Source: Brachybacterium sp. UMB0905
GTDB taxonomy: Bacteria > Actinomycetota > Actinomycetes > Actinomycetales > Dermabacteraceae
DNA length: 5,417 bases
NCBI RefSeq assembly: GCF_002871795.1
Contig: NZ_PNHL01000034.1
Coordinates: forward strand, 1-5,417
Direction: 5' to 3'
Part shown: piece after piece, positions 4,927-5,417 of the stretch
Numbering within the stretch: position 1 is the first letter of the stretch
Layout: each line of letters begins with the position of its first letter
Notes under the pieces: generated by a model
Databases searched by the model: none
Seen by the model: only the letters and a program-made list of their open reading frames with translations
Told to the model about the DNA's origin: nothing
Position numbers and translations under genes: made by a program

Positions 4927-4993
4927 CACCACCCTCCCAGTGGTCGCCTGACCACCGGAGAACACATCGACTGTCCGAAATCCTTGACACACC
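4927..4993. other. Junction between transposase fragment and second TetR gene; possible IS right end
   Basis: These 67 bp match neither flanking gene. They hold a hairpin with 6-bp arms GTGGTC/GACCAC (4940-4955) and the stretch TGTCCGAAATCCTTGACA (4972-4989), whose first and last four bases (TGTC/GACA) are complementary. In the transposase frame, PPSGRLTTGEHI (residues 135-146) faintly resembles the tail of IS481 transposases. This may therefore be an internally deleted element keeping its right end. A TTGACA at 4984-4989 points outwards but has no matching -10. Confidence 0.25.
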
Positions 4994-4996
4994 CCA

Positions 4997-5348
4997 CCCG
5001 CTCACCAGGATCGAGGCGTAGGCATGGGCAAGGTCACGACGCTCTTCGAACAGCACCACGAATGGTTCCACCACGGCGACTGCGTCCGTGCCACACCAGA
5101 CGTTGCCACCGAGGACTTGCGTGTCAGCAAGCTGCTGGCGCTCCTCGATGAGGCCGTCGAAGAGTTCTACGAGTAGAGCTTCCTTGTCGCCAGCCGCCAT
5201 GACGGTCCCGACACTCACGTCGGCTTCTCGGGCAATGTCGCGCACAGTCGTCGCGAGGAACCCGCGCTCCTCGAACAGCCGGGCCGCGGCCTGCACCACG
5301 GCGCGGCGCGTCGTCTGACGCGCCTCAGTCCTAGCCTCGGGCTTTCAT
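4997..5348 (-). pseudogene. TetR family regulator, broken at both ends
   Basis: The minus strand encodes a TetR N-terminal half. TEARQTTRRAVVQAAARLF leads into the helix-turn-helix EERGFLATTVRDIAREADVS and VGTVMAAGDKEALL, then EPFVVLFEERRDLAHAYASILVSG. Family resemblance stops near 4997, about 80 residues short of a usual TetR, and the frame then runs into IS-derived DNA. The 5' end is also odd. The conserved N-terminus continues upstream of the GTG codons at 5299 and 5296, but the frame meets TGA (5345-5347) without any standard start. An ATG at 5348 lies one base out of frame, and removing one A from its AAA run gives M-K-P-E-A-R-T-E-A-R in frame. This suggests a 1-base insertion or a sequencing error. 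If GTG 5299 is used, helix 1 is clipped. It is probably non-functional; its former target is unknown. Confidence 0.65.
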
Positions 5349-5417
5349 CGTTGAGGTGTCCGAGGGGTGGTCGTAGACGCGGAAAGGTGCTCCTGACCTG
5401 GAAGAATAGGGCTTACT

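Noticed and set aside
4984..5012. Outward promoter at the IS junction (TTGACA)
   Set aside because: No -10 hexamer lies at 16-18 bp, and the downstream strand carries no gene.
5331..5417. Possible 3' end of another minus-strand gene (28 residues ending in TMKARG, with RVYDHP inside)
   Set aside because: It is open to the window edge and partly GC3-rich, but too short. Its left part has non-biased codons and I recognise no family. It also overlaps the presumed TetR start.

Overview
The window looks like an accessory region of a high-GC actinomycete (Actinomycetota). The evidence is the strongly GC-biased codon use, TAnnnT -10 boxes placed so that transcription would begin at the start codon (leaderless genes), and an IS481-type transposase fragment of the kind common in that phylum. 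The genus cannot be told from the sequence.

Left part (1 to about 2815): four unrelated single-gene units in alternating orientation. They are a 2H phosphoesterase (+), a GNAT acetyltransferase (-), an APRT-like phosphoribosyltransferase (+) and an alpha/beta esterase (-). The remnant or small ORF of a fifth gene (-) follows. Every boundary carries one copy of a 13-bp repeat, CGACCGTTTATGG (612, 1124, 1716, 2645), always in the same orientation whatever the direction of the flanking genes. Each of the four complete genes also has its own TAnnnT box exactly 6 nt before its ATG. This reads as an array of self-contained gene cassettes delimited by a short site. It is integron-like in layout, but without a recognisable attC site and with no recombinase in the window. 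It is the most interesting item here. That it is mobile is an inference.

Middle part (about 2816 to 4515): a compact regulator-enzyme operon. A TetR-family repressor has a leaderless GTG start inside a probable operator. It overlaps by 4 bp (ATGA) an alpha/beta hydrolase related to haloacetate dehalogenases and epoxide hydrolases. The operon ends at an 18-bp perfect hairpin. The repressor probably senses a substrate or product of the hydrolase and controls its own operon.

Right part (about 4516 to 5417): genetic debris. The first 132 residues of an IS481-family transposase remain, without its catalytic domain. They abut a second TetR gene (-) that has lost its C-terminal half and appears frameshifted just after its start. 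The last 70 bases contain nothing I can call with confidence.
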